64,000 bases of DNA from SIG452 sp045631485 (GCA_045631485.1 JAZQUU010000039.1:1-64000); one strand, 5' to 3'; positions 26,322-35,355 are shown, counted from the stretch's first letter. Numbers and translations: made by a program. Notes: generated from the letters alone by a model not told the origin.

Positions 26322-27250
26322 TGGAAAAATTATCAACAAGAGCAGGCTACGGGAAAGCACTTGCAGAGCTTGCGGAAAAATATAATTATTATGTGTTGGA
26401 TGCTGACTTAGCCGAAGCTACCAAAACTATTGATTTTGCAAAAAAATATCCTGAACGCTTCTTCGATATGGGGATTGCGGAAGGTGATATGATGGGTACT
26501 GCGGCAGGCTTGGCTTCCTGCGGTGCAACCGTGTTTGCAAGCACTTTCGCTGTGTTTGCGGCAGGCAGAGCTTACGAGCAGGTAAGAAATGCAATTTGTT
26601 ACAATAATCTGAATGTAAAAGTGGTTGGTACTCACGGCGGTATTTTAATCGGGGAAGACGGCGGTTCTCATCAGGCAATCGAAGATGTTTCTTTAATGAG
26701 AACGATCCCCAATATGAAAGTGTTGGTTCCCTCTGATGCCATTGAAGCAAAATATGCGGTGGAAGCGGCAATTAACGAACCCGGTCCCGTGTATTTAAGA
26801 TTCGGCAGATATGATGTGCCCGTGTTTAATACCAACGAAGATTATTCTTTCACCTTTGGAAAAGCAAATGTACTAAAAAAAGGCACCGACGTTACCGTAA
26901 TCGCAATGGGCGATATGGTATATGAAGCATTGGTTGCATCCGAAGAACTGGAAAAAGAAGGTATTTCGGTTGGCGTGGTAAATATGCACACCGTAAAACC
27001 CATTGATAAAGACGCTATTAAAACTGCATTGGAAACTTCCAAACATATTATGACCGCAGAAGACCATAATGTATATGGCGGACTTTATTCTGCAGTTGCG
27101 GAAGTGGTTGCAGAGTTGGGCGGAAAAATCAGCGACAAGGTAGCTGTGGAAGACCGTTTCGGTCAGTCCGGTAACCGTCCTGATTTGCAGAAAGAATATG
27201 GCTTGAATGCAGAAAATATCATTGTAAAAATCCGCAATTTAATGAAATAA
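26321..27250 (+). CDS. Transketolase, C-terminal subunit
   Basis: A 309-residue pyrimidine-binding plus C-terminal domain subunit. The motifs FDMGIAEGDMMGTAAGLA (the Glu that activates TPP) and GGILIGEDGGSHQAIEDVSLMR are those of transketolase rather than DXP synthase. The C-terminal domain reads TAEDHNVYGGL. It is translationally coupled to the N-terminal subunit. A terminator follows at 27362-27396. Confidence 0.95.
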   Translation: MEKLSTRAGYGKALAELAEKYNYYVLDADLAEATKTIDFAKKYPERFFDMGIAEGDMMGTAAGLASCGATVFASTFAVFAAGRAYEQVRNAICYNNLNVKVVGTHGGILIGEDGGSHQAIEDVSLMRTIPNMKVLVPSDAIEAKYAVEAAINEPGPVYLRFGRYDVPVFNTNEDYSFTFGKANVLKKGTDVTVIAMGDMVYEALVASEELEKEGISVGVVNMHTVKPIDKDAIKTALETSKHIMTAEDHNVYGGLYSAVAEVVAELGGKISDKVAVEDRFGQSGNRPDLQKEYGLNAENIIVKIRNLMK

Positions 27251-27361
27251 AATGAAAACTACCGTTTGATATCAGCACGAAAGTCCTTTTATCTTACCAA
27301 TTTTTAAAATCAAAACTGACAAAGAAGAAATTTCTGATTTGGAAGTGTATGCCAAACGGTT

Positions 27362-27404
27362 AAAAGCATCTGTTCCATCTCGGAGCAGATGCTTTTTCTT
27401 TTTT
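27362..27404 (+). terminator. Strong terminator between transketolase and hydG
   Basis: A 15-bp stem with arms 27362-27376 and 27382-27396 (AAAAGCATCTGTTCC against its complement, one G-U pair), a 5-nt loop and a T-rich tail. It ends only about 20 bp before the hydG ATG, leaving no room for a promoter between them. Confidence 0.88.
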
Positions 27405-27422
27405 TTGAAAAAGGGGATTTTT

Positions 27423-28808
27423 ATGAAGGAATACAACAATTTTATCAATCATCAGTATATTGTTGATTTGTTGGAACAATCTAAATCGGCAGATGATGAA
27501 AAAATCACCGAAATTTTAAATAAGGCAGAACGCTTTGAAGGATTATCTCCTGAAGAAGTGGCAATTTTGTTGACTTGCGATAGCAAAAAACACCGGGAAC
27601 GCATTTTTAAAATTGCAGATCATATCAAGCAACATATTTACGGAGACAGAATCGTGATGTTTGCTCCGTTGTATGTGAGTGATTATTGTGTGAATAACTG
27701 TACCTACTGCGGTTTTAATTGTCATAATAAATTTCAAAGAACTCGTCTAAGTATGGATGAAATCCGCGATGAGGTAAAAATTCTGGAAGCGATGGGGCAT
27801 AAGCGTTTGGCACTGGAAGCAGGAGAAGATCCCGTTCATTGTGATATCAATTATATTGTAGATTGTATGCAAACAATTTACGATATGAAATTGGGGAACG
27901 GCGAAATTCGCCGTGTGAATGTGAATATCGCATCCACCACCGTGGAAAATTACAAAAAGTTAAAAGAAGCAGGGATTGGTACTTACATTTTATTCCAGGA
28001 AACTTATCATAAAGAAACTTATGAAAAAGTCCATCTGGGTGGCCCTAAGAAAAACTATGACTATCATCTCACCGCATTTGACCGTGCAATGGAAGCAGGA
28101 ATTGATGATGTGGGCGGCGGCGTGTTATTTGGTTTGTCCCAGGACTGGCGTTATGAAATTTTGGGGATAATGCTTCATAATAAGCACTTAGAAGACACCT
28201 TTGGCGTGGGATTTCACACCATTTCCGTTCCCAGAATGTGTCCTGCGGATGGAAATGATTTATCTGACTTTTATCCTATTGATGATGACACTTTTTTGCG
28301 AATCGTTTCCATCATTCGTCTGGCGGTTCCGTTTACGGGGATTATTATTTCCACTCGTGAAAACTCACAAATGAGAAAAGAACTGATTCGATTGGGCGTG
28401 TCTCAAATGAGCGGCGGCTCTTCTGTGGATGTGGGGGGATATCATAAAGCAAAAAACAAATGTTCCCAGTTTGTAACCTCCGATGAAAGAAGTGCTCAAG
28501 ATATTATCCGTTGGATTATGGAAGAAGGGATGGTTCCAAGCTTTTGCACAGCTTGTTACCGCAAAGGAAGAACGGGAGACCGTTTTATGGAACTTGCAAA
28601 GACGGGAAATATCAAAAATGTATGCTTACCCAATGGTTTAATGACGTTAAAGGAATATGCATTGGATTATGGTGACGAATCATTTAGAAAACTTGCAGAT
28701 GAGGTAATCCAAAAGCATATCCCTAATATTACAAATGATACAATCAGAGCTTTGGTGATTGAAAATCTCAAAAAACTGGAACAAGGCGAGCGCGATTTAT
28801 TTCTCTAA
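27423..28808 (+). CDS. hydG: [FeFe]-hydrogenase maturation radical SAM enzyme HydG
   Basis: A 462-residue tyrosine lyase producing the CO and CN ligands of the hydrogenase H-cluster. The radical-SAM CX3CX2C motif is Cys89, Cys93, Cys96 (YCVNNCTYC). The HydG-specific C-terminal cluster motif CTAC...C is present near FCTACYRKGRTGDRFMELA, followed by VCLPNG. ATG 27423 has GGGG about 6 bp upstream; the frame stays open back to 27339, but that extension lies within the terminator. First of hydG-hydF-hydE. Confidence 0.96.
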   Translation: MKEYNNFINHQYIVDLLEQSKSADDEKITEILNKAERFEGLSPEEVAILLTCDSKKHRERIFKIADHIKQHIYGDRIVMFAPLYVSDYCVNNCTYCGFNCHNKFQRTRLSMDEIRDEVKILEAMGHKRLALEAGEDPVHCDINYIVDCMQTIYDMKLGNGEIRRVNVNIASTTVENYKKLKEAGIGTYILFQETYHKETYEKVHLGGPKKNYDYHLTAFDRAMEAGIDDVGGGVLFGLSQDWRYEILGIMLHNKHLEDTFGVGFHTISVPRMCPADGNDLSDFYPIDDDTFLRIVSIIRLAVPFTGIIISTRENSQMRKELIRLGVSQMSGGSSVDVGGYHKAKNKCSQFVTSDERSAQDIIRWIMEEGMVPSFCTACYRKGRTGDRFMELAKTGNIKNVCLPNGLMTLKEYALDYGDESFRKLADEVIQKHIPNITNDTIRALVIENLKKLEQGERDLFL

Positions 28809-28822
28809 AAAGGAGTAATGAT

Positions 28823-30019
28823 ATGTTAAAACAGGAAACCCCGTTGGCAAATCGTAAACATATCGGTATTTTTGGCAACACCAATGCAGGAAAATCTGCT
28901 TTATTTAATCAAATCATCGGTCAGGAACTTGCCATTGTGTCAGATGAGCAGGGAACCACCACCGATCCAATTGTAAAGGGGATGGAGCTGATTCCGTATG
29001 GTCCTATTGCTTTGGTTGATACGGCGGGATTTGGCGATGTTTCATCACTTGGTGGGAAACGAACTAAGAAAACCATACAGATGCTTGACAGATGCGATTA
29101 TGTTATTTTTGCAGTGGATAGCCGCGAGGCGCTTCGTGACGAAATTTTTCATCAAATAAAATTATTTGATGAAGTTCCGCATACTGTTGTGTTTACCAAG
29201 ACTGATTTGTTAAATGATAATGAAATTGAGTATTTAACAAATCGGTTTCCGAATTCTCAATTTGTAAATATTTTCGATAAAAAATCCATTCAAAATCTAA
29301 AACAGTTCTTAGCCGAAGAACTGCAAAAAATAGGGGAAGAAGATGACAATCAATTGGCAGGATTGGTATCTTTTGGTGACCATATTGTAATGGTTACACC
29401 GATTGATTCCGCAGCACCGAAAGGGAGATTGATTCTTCCGCAGGTTGCTTTTTTAAGAAACTGCCTTGATTTAGGAGTTATCTGTACCGTTACCAAAGAA
29501 GAAATGTTGGCAGAAACCTTGAAAAAAATCACCAAAGTTGATTTGGTAGTAACCGACTCGCAGATTTTTAAATCTGTGGCAGAAATTGTGCCCAATGAAA
29601 TCCCGTTGACCTCTTTTTCCATGTTGTTGGCACACAAAAAAGCAGATTTAAAAACAATGCTTTCTGCTTGTGACACAATTTCTGATTTGCAAGACGGTGA
29701 TAAAATTTTAATGTTGGAAGCTTGTACGCACAATCACACCCACGAAGATATCGGGCGAGTAAAAATTCCTGCATTATTACAAAAGAAAACCGGTGTTTCA
29801 TTGGATTTTGAATATTATGTGGGATATGATTTCCCAAAAGATTTATCCCGATATAAACTGGCAATTCATTGCGGCGGTTGTATGATTACCAAACGGAGCA
29901 TTTTAAATCGTTTGCAAAAGTGTGGTGAGGCAGGATTGCCGATTACTAACTACGGTGTTATTTTGGCATATTTAAACGGAATTTCCAAGCGTTCAAGCGA
30001 GGTGTTTTTCTGTGATTAA
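28823..30019 (+). CDS. hydF: [FeFe]-hydrogenase maturation GTPase HydF
   Basis: A 398-residue scaffold protein that carries the 2Fe precursor to the hydrogenase. The GTPase P-loop GNTNAGKS spans residues 18-25, with DTAGFGD (G3) and TKTD (G4). The FeS site is complete: Cys301-x-His303, His349-Cys350-x2-Cys353 (HCGGCM). It follows hydG by 14 bp and overlaps hydE by 8 bp. Confidence 0.96.
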   Translation: MLKQETPLANRKHIGIFGNTNAGKSALFNQIIGQELAIVSDEQGTTTDPIVKGMELIPYGPIALVDTAGFGDVSSLGGKRTKKTIQMLDRCDYVIFAVDSREALRDEIFHQIKLFDEVPHTVVFTKTDLLNDNEIEYLTNRFPNSQFVNIFDKKSIQNLKQFLAEELQKIGEEDDNQLAGLVSFGDHIVMVTPIDSAAPKGRLILPQVAFLRNCLDLGVICTVTKEEMLAETLKKITKVDLVVTDSQIFKSVAEIVPNEIPLTSFSMLLAHKKADLKTMLSACDTISDLQDGDKILMLEACTHNHTHEDIGRVKIPALLQKKTGVSLDFEYYVGYDFPKDLSRYKLAIHCGGCMITKRSILNRLQKCGEAGLPITNYGVILAYLNGISKRSSEVFFCD

Positions 30020-31058
30020 ACATCTGATTGATAAACTTTACCACGAAGAAAATCTTTCCAAAGAGGAACTTCTTACTTTAATTGATATCACGGACGAAAA
30101 TGATTTTTCATACTTATGTCAAAAAGCGAATCAAAAGAAAGAAGAAACCTTCGGAAAATCGGTATATATCCGTGGTTTAATTGAATTCACAAATTATTGT
30201 AAGAATGATTGCTATTATTGCGGCATTCGTTGTTCCAACAAAAAAGCGACACGTTACCGTTTATCTGTTGATGATATTTTATCCTCTTGTGAAATCGGAG
30301 ATCAACTTGGGATTCAAACCTATGTTTTACAAGGCGGAGAAGATCCGTATTTCACAGATGAAAAACTAATTGAAATTGTTAAAAAAATCAAGGAAAAATA
30401 CCCTGGAAAAGCAATTACGCTATCGGTTGGCGAACGCTCCTTTAACAGTTATCAGGCGTTAAAAAATGCAGACGCTGACAGATATTTGCTTCGCCACGAA
30501 ACGGCAACCGAGGAACATTATCAAAAGCTGCATCCAAAGAATCTAACACTTGAAAATCGCATAGAATGTTTAAAAACATTAAAAAAAATAGGATTTCAAA
30601 CCGGTGCAGGGTTTATGGTTGGTTCTCCTTACCAAACGAGTGAACATCTGGTAAATGATTTATTATTTTTAAAAGAATTGCAACCCGAAATGGTTGGAAT
30701 CGGACCTTTTATTCACCATCAAGACACACCTTTTTTTGAGTTTGCAGACGGAACTGTTCATAAAACAATGATTATGGTAGCACTCACAAGACTTTTGTTA
30801 CCCAAGTCACTTATCCCGTCCACTACCGCCTTGGCATCTTTGGATCAAAAAAATCGCAAAACAGCGTTGCTTTCGGGGGCAAATGTTGTGATGCCGAATT
30901 TAACACCTGCTACGGAACGAAAAAATTACTCATTATATGAGAATAAAATTTCATTTGGCGAGGAAACTGCAGAAAGTTTTCATTTGCTCAAACAAGAAAT
31001 TGAATCCATCGGGTTATTGGTTGATTTATCCCGAGGTGATTATCCTGATCATTTATAA
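30012..31058 (+). CDS. hydE: [FeFe]-hydrogenase maturation radical SAM enzyme HydE
   Basis: A 348-residue radical SAM protein of the BioB/HydE/PylB group. Its cluster motif is Cys63, Cys67, Cys70 (YCKNDCYYC), followed by YVLQGGEDPYF and the LRHETATEEHYQKLHP segment typical of HydE. It acts with HydG and HydF to build the dithiomethylamine-bridged subcluster. The operon ends at the terminator at 31069-31110. No hydrogenase large-subunit gene is in the window. Confidence 0.95.
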   Translation: MIKHLIDKLYHEENLSKEELLTLIDITDENDFSYLCQKANQKKEETFGKSVYIRGLIEFTNYCKNDCYYCGIRCSNKKATRYRLSVDDILSSCEIGDQLGIQTYVLQGGEDPYFTDEKLIEIVKKIKEKYPGKAITLSVGERSFNSYQALKNADADRYLLRHETATEEHYQKLHPKNLTLENRIECLKTLKKIGFQTGAGFMVGSPYQTSEHLVNDLLFLKELQPEMVGIGPFIHHQDTPFFEFADGTVHKTMIMVALTRLLLPKSLIPSTTALASLDQKNRKTALLSGANVVMPNLTPATERKNYSLYENKISFGEETAESFHLLKQEIESIGLLVDLSRGDYPDHL

Positions 31059-31068
31059 GGAATGTTAG

Positions 31069-31110
31069 AATAACAATGTTAATTGAAAAAGATTAGCATT
31101 GTTATTTTTT
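31069..31110 (+). terminator. Terminator of the hydGFE operon
   Basis: A 15-bp A/T-rich stem (AATAACAATG...CATTGTTATT plus five more pairs, one G-U) with an 8-nt loop, followed by T-residues, 10 bp after the hydE stop. Confidence 0.8.
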
Positions 31111-31175
31111 TATAGTTATGTTTGTGAAAAACGATTCATAAAATGACTATTGAATCCTATGAAAGGAGATGTTTT

Positions 31176-32039
31176 ATGATTATTTGTATCACCAAAACAA
31201 AACAACTCATCAGTTGTTTTTTGATTCTTATTATATTGATAACCGGAGTTTTTACCTATGCAACCGTAAAAGCAAACACAGAAGATAATGAGATTTCTGT
31301 TCCGATTTTAATGTATCACAGTATTTTAAAAGACCCAAATCGAAGCGGAAAATATGTGGTTACTCCAACTACTTTGGAAAATGATATGAAATATCTTCGA
31401 CAAAATGGTTATGAAACAGTTTTGATAAAAGATTTGATTGCCTATGTGTACGAAGATAAACCGCTTCCCGAAAAGCCGATTGTTTTAACTTTTGATGACG
31501 GACATTATAACAATATGGTCTATTTGCTTCCGCTATTGGAAAAATATCAGATGAAAGCGGTAATTTCTGTTGTTGGCAGTTACACCGAACAATTTTCCAA
31601 ATCGGATGCACATAATCCGAATTATTCATATCTGACCTGGGAGGATATTAAAAAACTGGAAGAAAGCGGCCGAATTGAAATCGCAAATCACACATACTAT
31701 CTTCATGAAAAGAGCAACCGAAAAGGTTGCAGCATTTTAGCCGGGGAATCATCCCTAGAATATCAAATCCACTTAAAAAATGATTTGGAACAATTACAGG
31801 TGGCATTAAAAGAAAAATCAGATATCAATCCACCTGTAACATTTACTTATCCTTTTGGCTATATCTGTCCGGAATCGCAGGAGCCGATTGAAGAGATTGG
31901 ATTTTTGGCAAGTTTATCTTGCTATGAAAGAATCAATCATATTTCAAAAAATAAAGGGTGTTTATATTCTTTGGGGCGTTTTAATCGTCCCGAGGGGATT
32001 ACCACCGAAGAATTTATGAAAAAAATTATAATTCAATAG
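31176..32039 (+). CDS. Secreted or membrane-anchored polysaccharide deacetylase (NodB fold)
   Basis: A 287-residue protein with an N-terminal hydrophobic segment (about residues 10-30). The NodB domain has the metal/catalytic motif LTFDDGH, a second motif ANHTYYLH (His-x4-His spacing) and a late TYPFGY. It removes acetyl groups from a polysaccharide, usually peptidoglycan or cortex glycan in this family. ATG 31176 is preceded by AAAGGAGAT. It heads a four-gene group with peptidoglycan-binding proteins (32054-34470), suggesting a spore or cell-wall role. Confidence 0.88.
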   Translation: MIICITKTKQLISCFLILIILITGVFTYATVKANTEDNEISVPILMYHSILKDPNRSGKYVVTPTTLENDMKYLRQNGYETVLIKDLIAYVYEDKPLPEKPIVLTFDDGHYNNMVYLLPLLEKYQMKAVISVVGSYTEQFSKSDAHNPNYSYLTWEDIKKLEESGRIEIANHTYYLHEKSNRKGCSILAGESSLEYQIHLKNDLEQLQVALKEKSDINPPVTFTYPFGYICPESQEPIEEIGFLASLSCYERINHISKNKGCLYSLGRFNRPEGITTEEFMKKIIIQ

Positions 32040-32053
32040 AAAGGATGATTAAA

Positions 32054-32443
32054 GTGGCTGAAAAAGGAACTTTGATTGTGTTTGTTTATACTGCCGGAAT
32101 GGCAATTCCCATTAAAAATGCCCGAGTGTCTTTATTAGACAGTAAAACCCAAGACTTAATAGGGTTTCGTTCTACAAACGAGGAGGGGTTAACTACTGTA
32201 TTTGAATTGGAAACGCCTGATACAGATTTATCATTATCACCCGAAGAAGCAGGATATGCTGCTCCGTTTTCCGTTGTGGATATTTTAATTACCCATCCCA
32301 TGTATCAAAAAATACTGGTAAAAAATGTGCAGATTTTTCCAAATCGGGAATCCATTCAAAATGTGAATATGATTCCATTGGATGAATTTCAAAATCCAAA
32401 AACAACAGAAACAATTTATCCTATCACGCCGCAAAATTTATAA
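32054..32443 (+). CDS. Small beta-domain protein (carboxypeptidase-regulatory-like)
   Basis: A 129-residue protein with no signal peptide. The pattern GTLIVFVYTAGMAIPIKNARV, then TNEEGLTTVFELETP and the closing VQIFPNRESIQNVNMIPL is that of a carboxypeptidase-regulatory-like (transthyretin-type) beta-sandwich. The likely start is GTG 32054, with AAAGG about 9 bp upstream; an ATG at 32045 abuts the SD. It sits directly before the SpoIID/peptidoglycan-binding gene. Specific function not recognised; it may be a structural or adaptor partner. Confidence 0.65.
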   Translation: MAEKGTLIVFVYTAGMAIPIKNARVSLLDSKTQDLIGFRSTNEEGLTTVFELETPDTDLSLSPEEAGYAAPFSVVDILITHPMYQKILVKNVQIFPNRESIQNVNMIPLDEFQNPKTTETIYPITPQNL

Positions 32444-32456
32444 AGGAGGAACTTTT

Positions 32457-33887
32457 ATGGCAATTACAATTACGCCTTTTATCCCCCAATACATTACGGT
32501 TCACTTGGGACCGCCTGAGTCCAATGCCGAAAATGTGACGGTTACTTTTCCTGATTATATTAAAAATGTGGCATCCTCAGAAATCTATCCCACCTGGGAT
32601 GAATCCGCAATTCGTGCCAATATTTATGCGCAAATTTCTTTTGCATTAAATCGTGTTTACACAGAATATTATCGAAGTCGCGGTTACAATTTTGATATTA
32701 CAAACTCTACAGCAATTGACCAAAAATTTATTAAAGGCAGAAATATTTTTGATAATATCGACCGCATTGTGAATGAAATTTTTAATGATTATATCCGTGA
32801 AATCGGTGTTGCAGAACCGTTGGCAGCAAAATACTGTAACGGAACAACCGTCACTTGCGAGGGGTTATCACAATGGGGAAGCGAAAATTTAGCACAACAA
32901 GGCTATTCCACATTGGATATTTTATATTATTACTACGGCTATAATATTGAGTTGGTTAATGATGCACCAATTCGAGAGTTTCGGGAATCCTATCCCGGTA
33001 CTCCCATCAGAAGAGGGGATAGCAGCGCTTATGTGAAAGTTATTCAACGAGAATTAAATCAGATTTCTCAGAATTATCCGTTGATTCCGAAAATCAATCC
33101 CGTAGATGGTATTTTTGGAGAAAATACGGAAGAATCGGTTCGCACATTCCAGAGAATATTTAATTTAACTCCCGACGGTATTGTGGGGAAAGCAACCTGG
33201 TATCGACTGATTTACTTGTATACAGGGATTTTAAGATTAAATGAATTAGATTCGGAAGGTCAACGGTTATTTGGCTTAAATCTGCAATATCCCGATGCAA
33301 TTTCGGAGGGGAATACAGGAGAAAAAGTCACTATTTTACAGTATTTTCTATCGGTGATTGCAAGCTTTGACCCCGGTATTCCGTTCGTGAAAATTGACGG
33401 AACATTCGGTCCCGAAACCAAGAATGCTGTGCTTTCTTTCCAACAAGGATACGATTTGGAACAAGACGGTATTGTGGGTGAAAAAACTTGGGATAAAATG
33501 TACGCCGTATTTAAAGGAATTGTAGATACCGTTTTCTTGGACGAAGAAATTTTCGGTATTAAAACAGAACCTTACGGTGGCACTGTTTTGGAATTCGGTT
33601 CAACGGGTTCGGCTGTTACTACGTTGCAACAATACTTAAATATTATTTCCTTATCCTATCCTGAAATCAATTCTGTCACCCCGACGGGAAACTTTGGCCC
33701 TCAGACACGGCAAGCGGTGATTGGCTATCAAAGAGAGTTTAACCTTCCGACTACGGGACGAGTGGATGAACAAACATGGAATTCCATTGCAGGAACCTAT
33801 CGTGTGGAAGTCTCGGCTTTAACCTCGCGCCCCACTCAATATCCCGGAAAAGAATTGCGGTTAAACGACCGTGACCCCAATAATTAG
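32457..33887 (+). CDS. SleC-like SpoIID-domain protein with three peptidoglycan-binding domains
   Basis: A 476-residue protein. Residues about 10-185 form a SpoIID/LytB-like domain: ITVHLGPPESNAENVTV, then YIKNVASSEIYPTW with Glu42 at the position of the SpoIID catalytic glutamate, and a late CEGLSQWG. Three PG_binding_1 domains follow at roughly 195-260, 290-360 and 390-455, each with an FG..T...V..FQ pattern. The arrangement resembles clostridial spore-cortex-lytic SleC relatives. No signal peptide is present, as for proteins made inside the spore compartment or mother cell. It has a strong SD, AAAGGAGG. Confidence 0.82.
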   Translation: MAITITPFIPQYITVHLGPPESNAENVTVTFPDYIKNVASSEIYPTWDESAIRANIYAQISFALNRVYTEYYRSRGYNFDITNSTAIDQKFIKGRNIFDNIDRIVNEIFNDYIREIGVAEPLAAKYCNGTTVTCEGLSQWGSENLAQQGYSTLDILYYYYGYNIELVNDAPIREFRESYPGTPIRRGDSSAYVKVIQRELNQISQNYPLIPKINPVDGIFGENTEESVRTFQRIFNLTPDGIVGKATWYRLIYLYTGILRLNELDSEGQRLFGLNLQYPDAISEGNTGEKVTILQYFLSVIASFDPGIPFVKIDGTFGPETKNAVLSFQQGYDLEQDGIVGEKTWDKMYAVFKGIVDTVFLDEEIFGIKTEPYGGTVLEFGSTGSAVTTLQQYLNIISLSYPEINSVTPTGNFGPQTRQAVIGYQREFNLPTTGRVDEQTWNSIAGTYRVEVSALTSRPTQYPGKELRLNDRDPNN

Positions 33888-33903
33888 AAAGGAGTTTATT
33901 AGT

Positions 33904-34470
33904 TTGAATACATCCGTCAATGATTTTTCTCCCTTTTTAGGGCAACCCATTCGGAGCGCACAAACCTTTTTAAGAGAAATCGGTCAAAAATATGAAGATA
34001 TGCCTACCGTGATTCCTGATGGAATTTACGGGGAACAAACAGAAGCTTCAGTCAGATGGTTTCAGAATTTCAGAGGACTCCCTGTCACGGGTGTTATCGA
34101 TAAACAAACCTGGGATACTTTGTTGGAAGATTATTTGTTTTTATTAAGCGAAAGGGAACCGCCTGTTTGTATTAATCTATTGCCAAAGAATTTCGATGTG
34201 ATTTTACCAAATGACGAAAGTATCCATTTACATCCCATTCAGGCAATTTTAAAAAATTTAGCGTCACAGTTTGGCAGCGTTTCCGATTTAGAGATAACGG
34301 GCGTTCATGATGAAGCTTCTGTAAATTCAGTGAAATCTTTACAAAAAATACTCGGGAAAGAAGAAACAGGAACTATTGATAAAGATTTCTGGAAAGATTT
34401 GTCAGCCGTTTATGAAACACATATCCTGCTGACAAACGAATCACCGATAATAACGGAAGCCGTTTCCTAA
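33904..34470 (+). CDS. Peptidoglycan-binding protein (two PG_binding_1-type domains)
   Basis: A 188-residue protein translated from TTG 33904, with GAAAGGAG at 33887-33894. The first PG_binding_1 domain (about residues 12-80) reads GIYGEQTEASVRWFQNFRGLPVTGVIDKQTW in three pieces; a second, more degenerate copy spans about 100-175 (VHDEASVNSVKSLQK). No catalytic domain or signal peptide is seen. It looks like an accessory subunit to the preceding protein. Its last 30 bp overlap the convergent YitT gene. Confidence 0.78.
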   Translation: MNTSVNDFSPFLGQPIRSAQTFLREIGQKYEDMPTVIPDGIYGEQTEASVRWFQNFRGLPVTGVIDKQTWDTLLEDYLFLLSEREPPVCINLLPKNFDVILPNDESIHLHPIQAILKNLASQFGSVSDLEITGVHDEASVNSVKSLQKILGKEETGTIDKDFWKDLSAVYETHILLTNESPIITEAVS

Positions 34471-35277
34471 AATTTCTGCGGAATCGGTAACAATCATAAA
34501 AGAATTCGGTTCCGATATCTGCATCATTTTTTTAAAATGTTCCGCTTGTTTTGGCTTCATTACACACAGTAATATCTTTTTTTCTTCTTGGGAATACGCT
34601 CCAATCGCGTTAATCACGGTGACTCCACGGTTTACAAAGGTTAGAATTTCTTTTTCAATGTTTGAGGAATTACCTACAATTGCTAAAATCAACTTTGCTC
34701 GATTTAATCTTGCAATAATTGCATCGATCACTCCGGTGGATATCACCAAAGAAAGAATCCCGTAGAAAGCCAAATTCAAATTTCCTATGGTAATTACGGA
34801 AAATGTAATGATAATCAAATCCAAAACAGTCATCAGTATCCCTATTGAAAGATGGGGATACTTTTTTTGAGATATTCTGGATAAAATATCCACGCCGCCG
34901 GTTGTTCCGCCTTGAGAAAATGCCATGCCGATTCCGATTCCCAAAAGCACACCTCCAAAAACAGAGGCAATCAAAATATCATCTGTGATAGGTGGGAATT
35001 GCTCTGTGATGCTTAAAAATATCGGAATTAAAATAATTGCAACCATGGAATCCATTACAAATTTTTTTCCCAGTATTTTTAGTGCGAAAAATAAAATCAA
35101 CAAATCGGATATTCCAACCGTAATGCCGGTAGATATGCCAAATAAATAATAAAATACGGTTGCAATCCCGCTAAGCCCCCCTGAAACGATTTTAAAAGGA
35201 AGCATAAACACATTTACAGATAATGCAAATAAAAAAGAACCCAATACGATAATCATATATTTTTTTACAGTTTCCAA
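34441..35277 (-). CDS. YitT family membrane protein
   Basis: About 278 residues with five to six membrane helices, then a C-terminal DUF2179 domain (ILCVMKPKQAEHFKKMM). Family landmarks are FKIVSGGLSGIATVFYYLFG, GIGIGMAFSQGGTTGGVDI and VTVINAIGAYS. The function of YitT proteins is not established. The start is uncertain: TTG 35277 has GGTGAT at 35281-35286, while GTG 35322 would lie inside the htpG terminator, and an internal ATG is at 35256. It is downstream of htpG, separated by a terminator. Confidence 0.85.
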   Translation of the reverse strand: METVKKYMIIVLGSFLFALSVNVFMLPFKIVSGGLSGIATVFYYLFGISTGITVGISDLLILFFALKILGKKFVMDSMVAIILIPIFLSITEQFPPITDDILIASVFGGVLLGIGIGMAFSQGGTTGGVDILSRISQKKYPHLSIGILMTVLDLIIITFSVITIGNLNLAFYGILSLVISTGVIDAIIARLNRAKLILAIVGNSSNIEKEILTFVNRGVTVINAIGAYSQEEKKILLCVMKPKQAEHFKKMMQISEPNSFMIVTDSAEILGNGFRYYR

Positions 35278-35311
35278 AATATCACCGTTATTATTTTTGG
35301 AAGAAAACAAT

Positions 35312-35352
35312 AAAATATGCACCTGCTAATCAATTTTGCAAGTGCATATTTT
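35312..35352 (-). terminator. Terminator of htpG
   Basis: A 15-bp stem with AAAATATGCAC-type arms (one G-U pair) and an 11-nt loop, just 3 bp after the htpG stop. The tail is TTTTATTGTTTT on the minus strand. Confidence 0.72.
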
Positions 35353-35355
35353 CAG

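Noticed and set aside
27339..27422. N-terminal extension of HydG from TTG 27339
   Set aside because: The extension translates the terminator stem and T-run into a Phe-rich stretch and has no SD; ATG 27423 has a good SD and fits the family N-terminus.
35278..35322. GTG 35322 as the YitT start
   Set aside because: It lies within the htpG terminator stem and gives residues not typical of the family; TTG 35277 with GGTGAT is preferred, although not certain.
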